Positions 1-10,697 of a stretch of DNA of 64,000 bases are shown one piece after another. The stretch comes from Nemertoderma westbladi (taxonomy: Eukaryota; Xenacoelomorpha; Nemertodermatida; Nemertodermatidae), in the NCBI GenBank assembly GCA_032718475.1, contig JAUCBJ010002801.1, positions 1 to 64,000 of the forward strand. The letters are read 5' to 3'. Position 1 is the stretch's first letter. Every line of letters begins with the position of its first letter. The notes beneath the pieces are model-generated. The model was not told where the DNA came from, did no database searches, and saw only the letters and a program-made list of their open reading frames with translations. The position numbers were made by a program, and so were the translations under genes.

Positions 1-167
1 ATTTCATCGGCTTTAAAACTAAATAATGAAATTATCCTAAGCTGTGCTTGCGCCATCGATGTAACAGGTCTGTTGAATATTGCCAGTGTGATCTCTACGG
101 ATGAACTTCTCAAAGTCTCGAACGCCAACATTTTCTGTTCCAAAATCCCCACGAACAATACGCGGAG

Positions 168-183
168 CTACTACTACTACTAG
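168..183 (-). repeat. TAG microsatellite tail of LINE 1
   Basis: Read on the minus strand the LINE ends in about four or five TAG units. Several LINE clades, RTE among them, end in a short tandem repeat instead of poly(A). This fixes the 3' boundary of the element. Confidence 0.55.
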
Positions 184-216
184 GATCGGCATGCTGCATT
201 GCAGAACTCTGCATTT

Positions 217-462
217 TTAAGAATGCTGTGCCGGCTCGTCGACAAAATTGCGCCGCCACAACTCCCTATCACCCATGACATTTGCTAGATCATCCGCATC
301 TTTAAGGCCAGTGTCCTTTAAGATGCGTCTCAAGAAAGTCATGGGCTGTCCACCATGCTTATTCACTCCACGAGGCTGCCAAAGTACAAGATTATGCACT
401 GGCTGGTCCTCACGGCGAAAGCAATGTCCTGCAAAGCGGAGGCGATTTTGTTCTAGTGTCAA
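217..462 (-). pseudogene. LINE 1 RT C-terminal fragment
   Basis: This 81-residue open stretch matches the region after the RT fingers and palm in RTE/CR1-like elements. The residues read like the thumb and tail segment with a short His/Cys box (AGHCFRRED) that recurs in such LINE C-termini. It is separated from the preceding RT piece by frameshifts. It has no function of its own. Confidence 0.5.
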
Positions 463-655
463 GCTTGGGGAACCAATGAGACACCTCCAATGTTATCATA
501 GATGTCTGGTTGGAGATGTGTGCATTGTACTTGACACAATGAACCCGGCGTAGCATTCTTGTGAATGTGCCATCCAGAGATTTGGTGTCCTCAGCAGTTA
601 GAGCCCAGCATGGACTCCCGCAGAGGAGTACTGGAACTACTGCTGCTCTAAATAA

Positions 656-1412
656 TCAGACCTTAAGTTTCCGATTAATTCTCGGTGACTTCCAAATCCT
701 GGAAAGCCTATTCAAAGCTGCCCCTGCCTTTCCCTTACGTATTCGAAGGTCCTCACCTGACTTCCGGATCCATGATCCCAGGTAACAGAAGTCGTCCACA
801 TGCTCAAACATACCATCCTTTGAGCTTATGCTCATCCGATCAGAGACTTGCTGAGGACTTTCAAAGTTAACTGTCAAAATTTTGGTCTTTCTGGAGTTAA
901 TAAAAAGACCAACACTAGAAGCAAGATGCTCGAATGAGCTGAGGAGCCGTTGGGCTCCCTCTAATGATTCTGAGAGTACTCCTAAGTCATCAGCAAAGTC
1001 TAGATCAGTTAGGTACTTGGCAGGATTTCCTCGACTTCTGGAGCCAGTAGGTGGAGTTATCATCACCCCATCATCATTATGATGATCTAATGACATGCGT
1101 AGAACATAGTCAACCACAATAATGAACAAGAATGGTGCAAGTGTGTCTCCTTGGAGGACGCCCCATATAACACTTCAAATGGTTCTGTGTCACCGTCAAC
1201 AGTAGACACAAATGTTGTCGAACCATCGTATACTGATCTAATTGCTGCAATAATTTCATCAGGAATCCCATATAATGAAAGTATGCTGAACATACGTGAG
1301 CGAGAGACTGAATAAAGGCCTTGAAGAAGTCAACAAAGATAACAGCCAGATGCCCGTCTTTCTTTTTTGATAATTCTTCAATTATCCTTCTAAGTGCCAA
1401 AATGGGCTCCAT
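656..1412 (-). pseudogene. LINE 1 reverse transcriptase core (broken)
   Basis: Several overlapping minus-strand frames between 1412 and 656 together give the RT palm. One segment carries VDFFKAF, which corresponds to motif A. A second carries the catalytic FADD box, followed by INSRKTK and CYLGS, the usual motifs D and E. The gap between motifs A and C contains a frameshift. RT would copy the LINE RNA at a nicked target in the nucleus, but this copy cannot make an intact enzyme. Confidence 0.7.
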
Positions 1413-1614
1413 GGTCCCACGACATTTACGGAACCCATTCTGATTTCCACGGAGCAGTCTCTCAATGGGATCCCTGATGCGATTTAATAGAATCTTATTG
1501 TATAGCTTTGCAGCAATCTCGATTGCTACAAATCATAAGATTCATCATGAGCATGAGATTCCCCGAAAAGAACCATAGAGTGTTAGGTTGCCCTTCTTGG
1601 GAACTGGCACCAAC

Positions 1615-1971
1615 TTATTTTTTTTTCATTTCTTGTGGGACTCTTGTTGTTCGGTACATGTCTACTATGATGGGATAGATGAGCTTTAAACACTCAGGTA
1701 TTTTAAAGACCTCAGGGGGAACACCATCTACTCCACTGGCACGATTGGTCTTAATGCTCTTTGCAGCAGACTTCACTTCTGCAAAGGAGATATCGCCAAT
1801 GGGAATATCTGGGAGTACAGACTCAGACACTTTTACTTCTATAAAGTTATCAGGCAATACCCTGTCATTATTGAGGAGCTTTTCAAATTGGGCTTTCCAA
1901 CCATTGAGGCGATCGGCTGGTGATTCAGCCTTAACCTTGGAGGTTGGTTGGCTTTTCCGCCCAGTAAGCAA
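1615..1971 (-). pseudogene. LINE 1 linker and RT N-terminal fragment
   Basis: A 118-residue open stretch ends in the ASGVDGVPPEVFK region, which is the RT domain-1 signature (typically GxDGIPAEV in RTE/CR1 elements). It is followed by a truncated palm entry. It lies between the endonuclease and the RT core in the correct order and orientation. The frame is lost near 1615 at an A-rich tract. Confidence 0.65.
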
Positions 1972-2374
1972 ATTGATCGATTTCGATGCCTGGGATGATT
2001 GCCTGCTGTCGTCAGCATCATTGATGGCATCAACCTGTTGGTTTATTAGCTCCTGTAGATTAACAGAGTACTGCCTGTTCAGGGACCTAGATGCAGCCTT
2101 AACTGCATTCTTGGCCGCTGTAGTCTGTTTGAGTCGGGATTCTTTCTGCGCCTTATGAAGGTCATTTCGGCACTTCTGAATTTTTTTGTCAGTCCAGGGG
2201 GCCCTTTTCCTGTTTCGAGGGTATACAGGAACTGTTTCTGCAGCTGCTAACTTAACTGCTTCTGTAAAGGCAGTATAGCCCTCACAGTGATCTGCCGCTT
2301 AGTTAAGTTTCCAACATATGCCATTATGCCCAACACAGCAACATTCAGTACCCACAGAAAAACCTACCTGTTGC

Positions 2375-3121
2375 TCAGCTGTAGTGAAAGCTGTTGAAAC
2401 AGAGAGTCATGCCGCGGCAAGGCAGATTTCGTTGTTGAAGATGGACAGAATTTCGGTTAACACTATTGCTATAGACCCAGGGCAATGTATGTGATTGATG
2501 CAGACTTGCATTAAAGTCTCCCAGGAATGTTAAGAATGCATGCTGATCCACTCCATCAGTAGCTGCTTGTAGATTGTGGTAGAAATTGTCTACCTCCTCT
2601 ACAGGGGCAACACTAGTTGGAGAGTAGCACACAATCAGAACCACCTTAGGAAACTTCTTAGCCAGTCTTCCAGAACATGAGAAGTGGAAACGGATGATGC
2701 GGTTAAAGATTTGGTCTATTTTGTCCAATGCTGCATGTGCAGTTGGATTCATCAATAGACCAATTCCACCATTGCCACTATCATCTGCTGACGCGAGGGC
2801 AAGTCGCCAACCGCCCCCCATGTCCTTAATCAGAACCTCATCAGTATGTCCAGTCTGCATTCGGTGCTCTTGAACACCCACTGCGCTAAGAGAAAGCTTA
2901 TCTGCCAAGGCAGTCAGCTCACCTTGTCGCATTGGGGACCCGAGTGTTAGGGTGTTTACTGAGGCTAGTCTAGTGACTTGCCTCAGATTCACCAATGGCT
3001 TTGTTGGTCGGGGTGGAACATGAGAGTAGCCTCCAACTCCAGAATCCCTCTCCCCATCACAATCTGACCTCCCTGGTGACCCAGGGTTTGGGCCAGAAAG
3101 GTCATCAGGAAAGGGACTCAA
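2375..3121 (-). pseudogene. LINE 1 AP-endonuclease domain (N-terminal part)
   Basis: The 248-residue frame begins with a low-complexity leader of about 55 residues. It then enters an APE-like fold: a first strand around SVNTLTLGS, then AVGVQEHR, which carries the catalytic-type Glu, and LGDFNASL, the conserved GDFN box, near residue 205. The C-terminal SDH box is missing because the frame is lost near 2375. This domain would nick target DNA. The leader start is arbitrary. Confidence 0.7.
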
Positions 3122-3228
3122 AGAATTGTTGGCTGCTCTCTCTCCAGTAGGGGGTGAGACAGACAGCCGGTCAGGAGTAAACTGACGCCTGTGAGGCCGA
3201 TTGTGTCCGGTAATTCCACTGGCCTCTA

Positions 3229-3975
3229 GTGGCCGGACCTGCTTTTTTGCCTAGTCAGCTCTCGGGGAAAATACCACACCCTGGTTTGCCATTCCACAGG
3301 GTGGGTGTCGCAATGGAGTCAGATATGAGGCCCATCACCCATATCTACTCTGGCGCACATGACCCACCATTGGCTGTTGCAGCTCATCTGCTGGGTCATG
3401 CCCTGTACCCTTGCTGCCAGGTGCAGGTCGCAGTGAAGTGCTCTCAGAGTGGACATGAGAACACTCTACTCCTGACCAGCCATTGGTAGATCACCATCTG
3501 CCTGGTCAGGCCATATACCCCTGCAGCCAAGTATATGGGTCCTTAATCCAGGACCAATGGCGTCCTTATCCCAGAACGAAGCGGGTCCTAGTTACAGGAC
3601 CAGATTTGCCCTAATAAGAGGGTCTATGCAGCTACAGGTGGCACCTCCTTTATGCTGCATGGAGGTGGCAAGTTTTCTTGATCAATGACCTAGAATACCT
3701 GACCTGACCTGAGATCCGCGGAGCACCCTTGTTCTCAGTTCCGATAACGTTCATTGTTGGTGTTATACACGTTCAACCAAATCATATTATAATTTGCTAC
3801 AATATGTCGGTTGTATTGTCAGCCTAAGTTAAAGTATGTCGATATTAACAGAGCGCGTTCAGCCATTGATAATATTATTTTCAACCAATAATGCCATGAA
3901 CAAATGCTGTAGATTGAATTGAAAATCCCGCTAAAAAGGTTGTACTTTTATTACCAGTATTATTTAGCCAATCAA
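3229..3975. other. LINE 1 upstream region and unassigned DNA
   Basis: Up to about 3730 the sequence has the character of a LINE 5' leader with repeated GACCTG and CATGACC words. From 3731 to 3975 it is AT-rich and I see no gene, RNA or repeat. Confidence 0.35.
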
Positions 3976-3980
3976 AGTAA

Positions 3981-4240
3981 AGTTAGTAAGTCGTTCGCAC
4001 GAGTTAGTTTGTCGTTCGCACGACTTAGTAAGTCGTTCGCACAACTTAGTAAGTCGTTCGCACGAGTTAGTATGTCGTTTGCACGACTTAGTAAGTCGTT
4101 CGCACGACTTAGTATGTCGTTCGCACGACTTAGTAAGTCGTTCGCACGACTTAGTAAGTCGTTCGCACGAGTTAGTATGTCGTTCGCACGAGTTAGTTAA
4201 GTCGTTCGCACGACTTATAAGTCGTTCGCTCGAGTTAGCG
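3981..4240. repeat. 21-bp minisatellite, about 12 units
   Basis: The unit is about 21 bp with core TCGTTCGCACGACTTAGTAAG and recurs head to tail with few substitutions. Because 21 is a multiple of three, one plus frame stays open and reads as a heptad repeat of SFARLSK type. That open frame is a by-product of the repeat, not evidence of a gene. There is no plausible start context or neighbouring coding sequence. Confidence 0.9.
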
Positions 4241-5011
4241 AAAATAAATAATTTTTTTTCTCATGTCCCTTTAGGGGCTCCGTACCTGCGACATACGTTT
4301 CATATCCTCAACTTCTGCATCACATTCGCCCTCCAATTGATCGTACATTCTTTCCGCTTCCACCTCACTATTATAGATGTTAACACTTGTACTGGCACCA
4401 GTACCAGTACCAGTATCAGCGCCAGGTGGTAGAGGTCTTTCACCCCACTCATGCTTCAACAAACTCAACAATAAGTGTCTTTAAACAATTGTTATCTATA
4501 TCCATAGGCATTTGCTAATGCTTTATAGATATCACCGCACAGTACCGGTATAGTTCTGATATTTGGTAGATTAAAAAAGGTTTTACAGTAGTATTGTGGC
4601 TATAAAGATAAAATGAATCACTATAGGCCTCTACTACCCACCGGTATATGAGCCTGATTCATAATACTTTCAGTTTGTAGAGGAACAGGGGTATACATAG
4701 TACCGGTAACACTTTTTCCTGTCTGTGAAGTAGCGCTACCGCATTCCGACATTGTCCTGCCAATACAGAATAAAACTGGTACAGTTTTCTTTCAGTTTCT
4801 CCTCAGTACAGTACAGTCCGTGTCCGTTACCGGTATCACGCCGGTTTCTTTCAATTTGTCCTCTCATTTATACCTCATTACCCGTAGGCACTCCTCCTTA
4901 TCTTAGTTAATTACCGCAATTGCGGGTAATACCCAGTCATTTCCCCCCTGCAGGTGGTTTGAATGGGGAATTGAAATGGAATTGGAATTGTTTAGTTCAC
5001 TGGCGTATTTA
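4241..5011. other. Non-coding, AT-rich
   Basis: No gene is supported. The stretch includes a short ACCAGT hexamer run near 4394-4412 and several ACCGGTA words. Confidence 0.4.
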
Positions 5012-5078
5012 GGGGGGGGGGGGGGGGGCATTGTGCCATGCCCATGGCGTGGCCGTTCCCCACCCCCCCCCCCCCCCC
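5012..5078. repeat. G17 tract and C16 tract in inverted arrangement
   Basis: A run of 17 G at 5012-5028 is followed, after about 34 bp, by a run of 16 C at 5063-5078. The tracts are complementary and could form a stem; each strand also has quadruplex or i-motif potential. Length may be affected by sequencing error. Confidence 0.85.
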
Positions 5079-5466
5079 TTCGCCCTTTGTGACGTGTAAT
5101 TATGTGTCTTGAAAAACAGAACAAAAATTAATATAAGGTGAAAGCTTCAGGTTTATCTAAAAAAAATATGTACAGTATTATTTCTCAGTGGAGCAGCCAC
5201 AGGGGGTGGGGGCACTTTTTAAATTCAATTTGATAATAATAAAATTATCTTAACCATCTTTAAATGGTTATAAGTTCTGAGTATATTTAATCCCCCCCTG
5301 CCCCGCTGCCAAACCCCGTTTCAGGCCTGGCTCTAAAATTCAACCGTATTTATTTTATTAGGTGCATTCCCAAATCGCAAATTGTCTCAGCATGTTAAAG
5401 ATTTTGCCTCAAAAATGTGTCGTTTTTGTGCAATTCGCGAACTACTCTGAAAGGGCCAGCATTATT
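5079..5466. other. Non-coding
   Basis: No gene or repeat family is recognised before the truncated end of the Ty3/Gypsy element. Confidence 0.35.
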
Positions 5467-5952
5467 TTATAGTACCATAGAATGTATAGACTTATAGACA
5501 TCCTCCAGCTGCAGGCCAGAGATGGCGGTGCAGTAGGCGGGTATCTCGGCATCGACACATTGTCCGGTTGCCATGGCCACGTAGTCGAGACCGGGAAGGA
5601 GGGCCCGGACCGCACCGATATGGGTCCTTGAGAGCGCGTCCGCCACATGGATATCTTTGCCCGAGACGTGAGTGATCACTGTGGTGAACTCGGAGATGTA
5701 AGCAAGGTGCCGTTGTTGTCTGGTGGACCACGGGTCGCTGATCTTTGCGAATGCAAATGTAAGGGGCTTGTGATCGGTGTAGGCAGTGAATGCGCGGCCA
5801 CCCAGGAAATTCCGGAAGTGGCGAACCATGAGGTACAGGGCGAGGAGTTTGCGATCAAACACGCTGTATTTGACTTCCGGTGGACGGAGTTGGTGGCTAA
5901 AGAATGCTAGGGGGGCGCCACAAGTCGCCAACGAGTTGCTCGAGGATGGCAC
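5467..5952 (-). pseudogene. Ty3/Gypsy RNase H domain
   Basis: The 161-residue frame contains the standard Ty3/Gypsy RNase H series: FFSHQL, then YSVFDRKLLALY, which carries the catalytic Glu-type region, then TDHKPL with its catalytic Asp, and VADALSR at the end. The domain normally degrades the RNA strand of the RNA:DNA hybrid. The frame ends where element sequence stops, so the linker to integrase is lost. It is one frame step away from the RT segment upstream. Confidence 0.85.
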
Positions 5953-6095
5953 CTACTGCCATGCCTGAGGCGTCCACGGTGAGTGCCGTGGGGGCATTGG
6001 CGTCGGGGTGGACGAGCAGTGTTGCATTGGCGAGGGCCTCTTTGGAGTCCTAGAATGCGTCCGCCATGTCAGGAGTCCAGTCGAGGATCTTTGGT

Positions 6096-6902
6096 TTATC
6101 GGCAAGGGCAGCATAGAGGGGCCACATGGTTGTAGCAGCAGAGGGGACGAAGCGGTGGTAAGTTTACCATGCCTAGGAACTCCTGCAGGCCCTTAACGGT
6201 GGTCAGCTGGGCAAAGTCCCAGATGGCGGCGACCTTGTCGGGAAGCGGGGCGGCGCCGTCGGCCGAGACGCGGTGGCCGAGGAAGTAGATGATGGCCCGA
6301 CCGAACTGGCACTTCGCCAGGTTAATGACGAGGCCATTTTGTTGGAGGCAAGTAAACAGCTGTCGGAGGTGATTGCGGTACTCCTTGGGGGAAAGACTCA
6401 TGATGAGGACGTCATCGAGGAATACGAAGACAAAGTCGAGCCCCTGGCACACTGTGTCCATAAGTCGCTGGAAGGCCTGGGCCGCATTCTTCAACCCAAA
6501 CGGCATTCGAAGGAATTCGAACAGGCCGAACAGGGTTATGACAGCTGTCTTGGCGATGTCGGCCTCATGAACAGGGATCTGGTGGTAGCAGCGCACCAGA
6601 TCGATCTTGGAAAAGATCTTGGCCCCAGCCAGTCGGGAGGAGAAGTCTTGGATGTGGGGGATGGGGTACCAGTCCGGGGTTGCGGCATCGTTGAGGCGCC
6701 GGTAGTCACCACATGGCCACCACCCACCCAAGGGTTTAGGAGCCATGTGAAGGGGCGACGACCAGGGGCTGTTGGACTGATGGATGATACCCATCTCTGC
6801 CATCCTCCGGAACTCCTCTCGCACGATCTCTAGTTTGTCCGGTGGTAGGCGACGGGAGCGGACGTGCACAGGAGGTCCCTGGGTGGGGATGTACTGCTCC
6901 AC
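6096..6902 (-). pseudogene. Ty3/Gypsy reverse transcriptase domain
   Basis: The 268-residue frame spans most of a Ty3/Gypsy RT. It shows SPWSSP and DYRRLN near residues 45-70, KIDLVRCYHQIPV (motif A), MPFGLKNAAQAFQRLMD (motif B) and VFLDDVLI (the catalytic box, FLDD in place of YxDD). FLGHRVSADG and a connection segment follow. One variant is DLVRCY, where DL(x)KAY is usual. The frame shifts near 6130, just before the RNase H region. Confidence 0.9.
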
Positions 6903-7025
6903 GCCATGTTTTGCTGTGGGGTCAGAGAACTGCGGTACCGTAATGTCAGGGAACTCGGCGAGTAACCGGGCAAAATCGTTGTCAGAGGCAGTGACCGAAC
7001 CGAGGTGGAGGGCACGACCAGTGGT

Positions 7026-7325
7026 TCATCCACACTGGATCGAGGTCAGCGTCTCGGCGTCGACCAGATGGCGACTTCTCAGGTCGGCCAACAAGTTGTT
7101 GGCTCGGAGGAAGTCGGCTCCGAGAAGAGACTGGGCGACATCGGCGGTGGTGAACTCCCATTCGAACTCCCGAGTTTGGAACTGTAGTGAAACGGTGCGG
7201 TATCCGTAGGTCCGATGGAAGTTTTGTTGGCAGCGATGAGGGGTGGGCCATCGCGATTCGCGCGAGTCTCGCAAGTCGTTGCCGGAATCACACTGACCTC
7301 GGCCCCGGTGTCCACTAAGAATCAT
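7026..7325 (-). pseudogene. Ty3/Gypsy aspartic protease region
   Basis: Overlapping minus frames here contain a DTGAEVSVIP box, which is the retropepsin active site (D-T/S-G), near 7310. A following segment of roughly 80 residues is conserved between protease and RT in these elements. The protease would cut the Gag-Pol polyprotein. Frame changes on both sides show decay. Confidence 0.75.
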
Positions 7326-7538
7326 TGCTCGGAAGCGCGATCCAAGGCAAAAGGCAGCAGATTGGGGTGGGCGGCCGTGTGGCAGCTGCTACTGATGGCT
7401 GGCCGGAGCATTTCCCGGGAAAGTGCAGGGTGGGCGGCACTTCATAGCATTGGTACCGAAGGTTCGATGGTAGTAACACCACTCGTCCTGTGCAGTCACG
7501 GTTGAGGGTGATGAGTTCGTTGGCTTGGAGGCAGGGGT

Positions 7539-8114
7539 TCAAGTTGAGGTAGTCTTTCCGGTTTTTGGAACCATTTTCAGCCCAACAACTGCTGGTTTCG
7601 TAGCAGCGTGAGCGGAGAACGAGTTCTGCCGTGAGGTCTCCCAAAGCGTGTCAGCCCGGTCCGCGACTCGGTCGAGTTCGCAAAAGTCCTCCTTGGCTAG
7701 TTGAAGGCGGATGTTGGCGGGCATCTGCCGGAGGAACGCTTCCTCAAACAGCAGGCAGCTGTAGTTGTCGCCAAGTAGTGCCTGCATCTCACTGAGAAGT
7801 TGCGAGGGATGGCAGTCACCAAGGCCGTTCAAATCCTAGAGCCGGGCAGCGCAGTCATGGCGAGAAAGTCCGTAGGTCTTTAACAGCTTCGCCCTGATCG
7901 TGGTATACTGTTCGGTGGTGGGTGGGTTTCGAATAAGGTTGAGGAGTCGGCTGGCGGTGTCCTGGTCGAGGGCCCCCACCATGTAGTAATAATTAGTTTC
8001 CTCAGCCGTTATCCCCCAGAGGATGAACTGGGCCTCGGCCTGCGCGAACCACACCTCCAGCTGTGTGGTCCAGAAGGTCGGCAGTTTGAGTGAAACTGCG
8101 TTGGCTTCAGCCAT
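7539..8114 (-). pseudogene. Ty3/Gypsy gag, split by an in-frame TAG
   Basis: The start at 8114 (MAEANAVSLKLP) lies about 75 bp downstream of the primer-binding site, as expected for gag. The first 92 residues carry the FWxxQxEVWFAQAEAQF signature shared by many metazoan Ty3/Gypsy Gag proteins. An in-frame TAG near 7836-7838 interrupts it, and the same frame then continues to 7539. Gag would form the particle shell. The nucleocapsid zinc knuckle is not clear. Confidence 0.8.
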
Positions 8115-8187
8115 TGCCTTGCAGCACTTGGAAGGTAGAAGTTGTGCAGTGTTCTAGGGCTAACTTTAAAAAACGTTCAAAGTCACT

Positions 8188-8197
8188 GGGTCACCAT
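8188..8197 (-). promoter_or_regulatory. Primer-binding site of Ty3/Gypsy element
   Basis: Directly inside the LTR end the minus strand reads ATGGTGACCC. TGG right after the LTR is the complement of a tRNA 3' CCA. A TGGTGACCC site is known from tRNA-Trp-primed CsRn1-type elements; the match beyond these nine bases is imperfect. Confidence 0.6.
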
Positions 8198-8433
8198 TGT
8201 TGCATCTGGTTGTTGCGACTCAATAATAATGAAACACTACAGACAGAATGATACCCTGTACCCTAGGCCTACCTAAGTCCCAGTGGTTGCTAAGCAACCA
8301 TATAAACATTTTAACCGTTTTATCTAATTTTCGAGTCTGTGTAGATTGCAGAATGTAATATGTGGCCGCCACAATAACCACATTGTGTTAATTAGTGTAA
8401 ACCACTGCAGTTGGCCGCTGCTTATGTCCAACA
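8198..8433 (-). repeat. 5' LTR of Ty3/Gypsy element, 236 bp
   Basis: On the minus strand it begins TGTTGGACATAAGC and ends GATGCAACA, a TGT...ACA terminus, and it is followed at once by the primer-binding site. It has no second copy in the window because the 3' end of the element is missing. The boundary call rests on the termini and the PBS. Confidence 0.65.
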
Positions 8434-9682
8434 GAATGGTAAAGTCAACTAATAGTTGAACCATTCCATGTACTGAGGTGCAAAAATCGCAACGCGTTGT
8501 GCGCGTATTTGAAATAGTGCGCGGTAAAAGCGCGCGGAATTGAAATAAAAGTGCGCGAAATTATGTGAAAGACAACAAAAGTCCGCAGTAATCTGTGGCT
8601 GTGCAAAAGATCAAAAGTCATAAAGTGCGCGTACAGGCTGACAGGACAGGTGGATGAGGTGTAAAAAAGTTTATGTGCATGCAAAGTGCTGAAGTGAGAA
8701 AAGTAATTTGCCACAAAAAATTTCGCACGCTTCGCTCGCGTTTCTTTGCATTTCAGCATTTAGCATTGTCAGATTCTTCAAAATGTCTAAATTTCCCTCA
8801 CTTTGAGTTTTGCTCGCGCTTCTTTTTCTTTTTGCATTGTTAATGAAAAAATTTTGCTCGCTTCGCTCGCGTCTGTTTTTAGTTTACATTGTTAAAATGT
8901 GGTGTGCGCGTTTTTTTCGGTGCATGCGCGCGCGGTATATTGTCCAATATTGCGCGGCTGAAAAATTGTGCGCAGGCGTTGTGCGCGGTTCAGTGGTGGT
9001 TTGCAGCCTGGTTGAGAAGTATAATTCCAGTGCCAGTCCAGTTTCCAGTCCATCATAACATTGCTTCATTTGAATATTATTCTAATCAGGCCTACAGTAG
9101 ATACATAAGCTTTGTGACTTAAAAAAAGATAATAGTAGGCCAACTGTCCAAAATAATAATCCAAATATGATTTGTCAACTCCTACCTAACTCGGAATTCC
9201 CCTGCCCTAGTTTCTAAGGGATTCGAATTTGTTAGCTATCTATAAATTAATTTTTAAACATTCTGACATTATTATATTGTTCAAAATATAAGATTAAAAA
9301 ATAAGATTGTAATTGATTGGAAATAAATGATATTCCGAAGCATTTTTAATTTACTGGGCCATAAGATATTGACTTGAAATTCAGAAATTTTGATAGTAAA
9401 TTTGTTCAAAAATTTTTAAATTTTTTTCAAAAATTTTTTTTCTAACATTAGTTTTTACTTTTTTCAGAACATGCTATATCCCTTTTTGGTCGGTTTCTAT
9501 ATGAACTGGCCACATATGGTTTAATTTTGTAAATTCGATCTACTTTTGGGGGTTTAAATTATTGTTTAGGTGATAAATTCTATTTCCATTGCATCTCAGG
9601 TTTTTAGTGAGTCAAAAATCTTCGGAATTTTTCAGAATCTTCCGGAAACCTATACTAGTTTCCGGGTTTCCGGGTTTCCAGG
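8434..9682. other. Non-coding, partly GCGCG-rich then AT-rich
   Basis: From about 8470 to 9000 there are many GTGCGCG and CTTCGCTCGCG words, which look like a dispersed repeat. From 9060 to 9682 it is AT-rich. I see no gene. Confidence 0.35.
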
Positions 9683-10057
9683 TCAGTAGTTCCATAGACC
9701 AGACAGTTTCGTACAAAGCATTGTTCTATTTATAGAGTCAAATGCCTTTCGGAAGTCGACAAACACGCAATATGCGTGTCCGCCGGGAAGTTGGATAGCG
9801 TCATGGATGTAGTCGTATATTGCTTTCACAGCCATAAGAGTAGATCGCAATTTACAGAAGCCAAACTGTTCCGGGGGTAGAATATTGTGCGACTCAGCCC
9901 ATTTATATAAACGCGTTGCGAGAATCGATGTGTATGTCTTTAGGAGGCAGGATAATAGCGCTATGCCACGATAACAGTCTGGTGCAGTTCGACTGCCTTT
10001 ACCTTTATAGAGAGGCAAGAGATATGAGGTGAGCCATGTTATGGGACATAACCCCAT
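9683..10057 (-). pseudogene. LINE 2 reverse transcriptase N-terminal half
   Basis: The 124-residue frame includes LLPLYKGKG, YRGIALLSCLLKTYTSILA, EQFGF and VFVDFRKAFDSI. These are RT domains 1 to 3, including the catalytic Asp of motif A (VDFRKAFD). It stops before the FADD/YADD box. Its style resembles L2/CR1-group or R1-group RTs; I cannot decide which. Confidence 0.75.
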
Positions 10058-10277
10058 GGAAAGGCAGGTTGTGAATAAAATAAGTAAATATGGCAGCAGA
10101 TGTCAAATCCTGGACTTCAATACGTCGTTTGTGATGCCATCCGGGCACGTGGCTTTCCGGGGTTTATTCGAGTTTACAGCTGCAGTGACTTCCGCTGCAT
10201 CGATTGGGTAGTCTAGTGCCCTAGTGGGAAGCTAGAGTTCTCTGGTATATTAGGCATCTGTGTGTCGGTATCGGTTG

Positions 10278-10697
10278 TTAATAAAGTAGTGAAATGGTTG
10301 GCCCAGATTTCCTCTGGAACTTGCTGCGCGACTGGTTGCGAGTTATGCTTGCTCCTAATATGTTCCAAAACGAAGATTTATCTTTCTCGCACCGATCTAA
10401 AAATAAATGTTCCTCCTTTGATTTAAAGATGTTTCGTTTATCCTTAATTAATTGTTTGTATTTTCGCTGACTAAGTTTGTATTGTTCGCGGCTCTGTTCA
10501 TTTGGGTTTGCTTTCATCTCGTTAAATTGTGCAGACATTTTGTGGCGGACGGCATGACAGCTGGAATCAAACCATGGTTTAGATTGCCGAGTTCTGGGTA
10601 CGATTACAGAGTTTGTGATTGCCGTTGTGATGTAGGTACAGGCTGGATCAATTCCCAAGCCGAGTAAAGTTTCAAATTCGTCCATGTTCAACAACAC
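10278..10697 (-). pseudogene. LINE 2 EN-RT linker
   Basis: A 139-residue frame, rich in Lys and Arg, has KPWFDSSCHAVRHK followed by a long basic helical stretch and SSFWNIL. This arrangement is typical of the segment between endonuclease and RT in CR1/L2-like LINEs. There is no independent function. Confidence 0.6.

Larger units (their letters stand above)
168..3730 (-). mobile_element. Degenerate APE-type LINE (RTE-like), minus strand
   Basis: Minus-strand fragments appear in the order expected of a non-LTR retrotransposon: an endonuclease domain near 3121-2375, RT pieces between 1971 and 656, and a C-terminal fragment near 462-217. The 3' end is marked by a short TAG-repeat tail at 168-183. 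The reading frame is broken many times, so the copy is dead. RTE-like is my best clade guess, from the compact EN-RT layout and the simple-repeat tail; a CR1/L2-type element is not excluded. The 5' limit near 3730 is approximate. Confidence 0.75.
5467..8433 (-). mobile_element. Ty3/Gypsy LTR retrotransposon, 3'-truncated
   Basis: On the minus strand the order is 5' LTR (8433-8198), primer-binding site, Gag, aspartic protease, RT and RNase H. Integrase and the 3' LTR are absent; sequence identity to the element stops near 5467. A stop codon in gag and the absence of integrase mean it cannot move by itself. The TGGTGACCC site next to the LTR fits elements of the CsRn1 type, which prime with tRNA-Trp, but that clade assignment is tentative. 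Confidence 0.85.

Noticed and set aside
3919-4432. Plus-strand open frames across the 21-bp repeat as genes
   Set aside because: They stay open only because the unit is a multiple of three and contains no stop.
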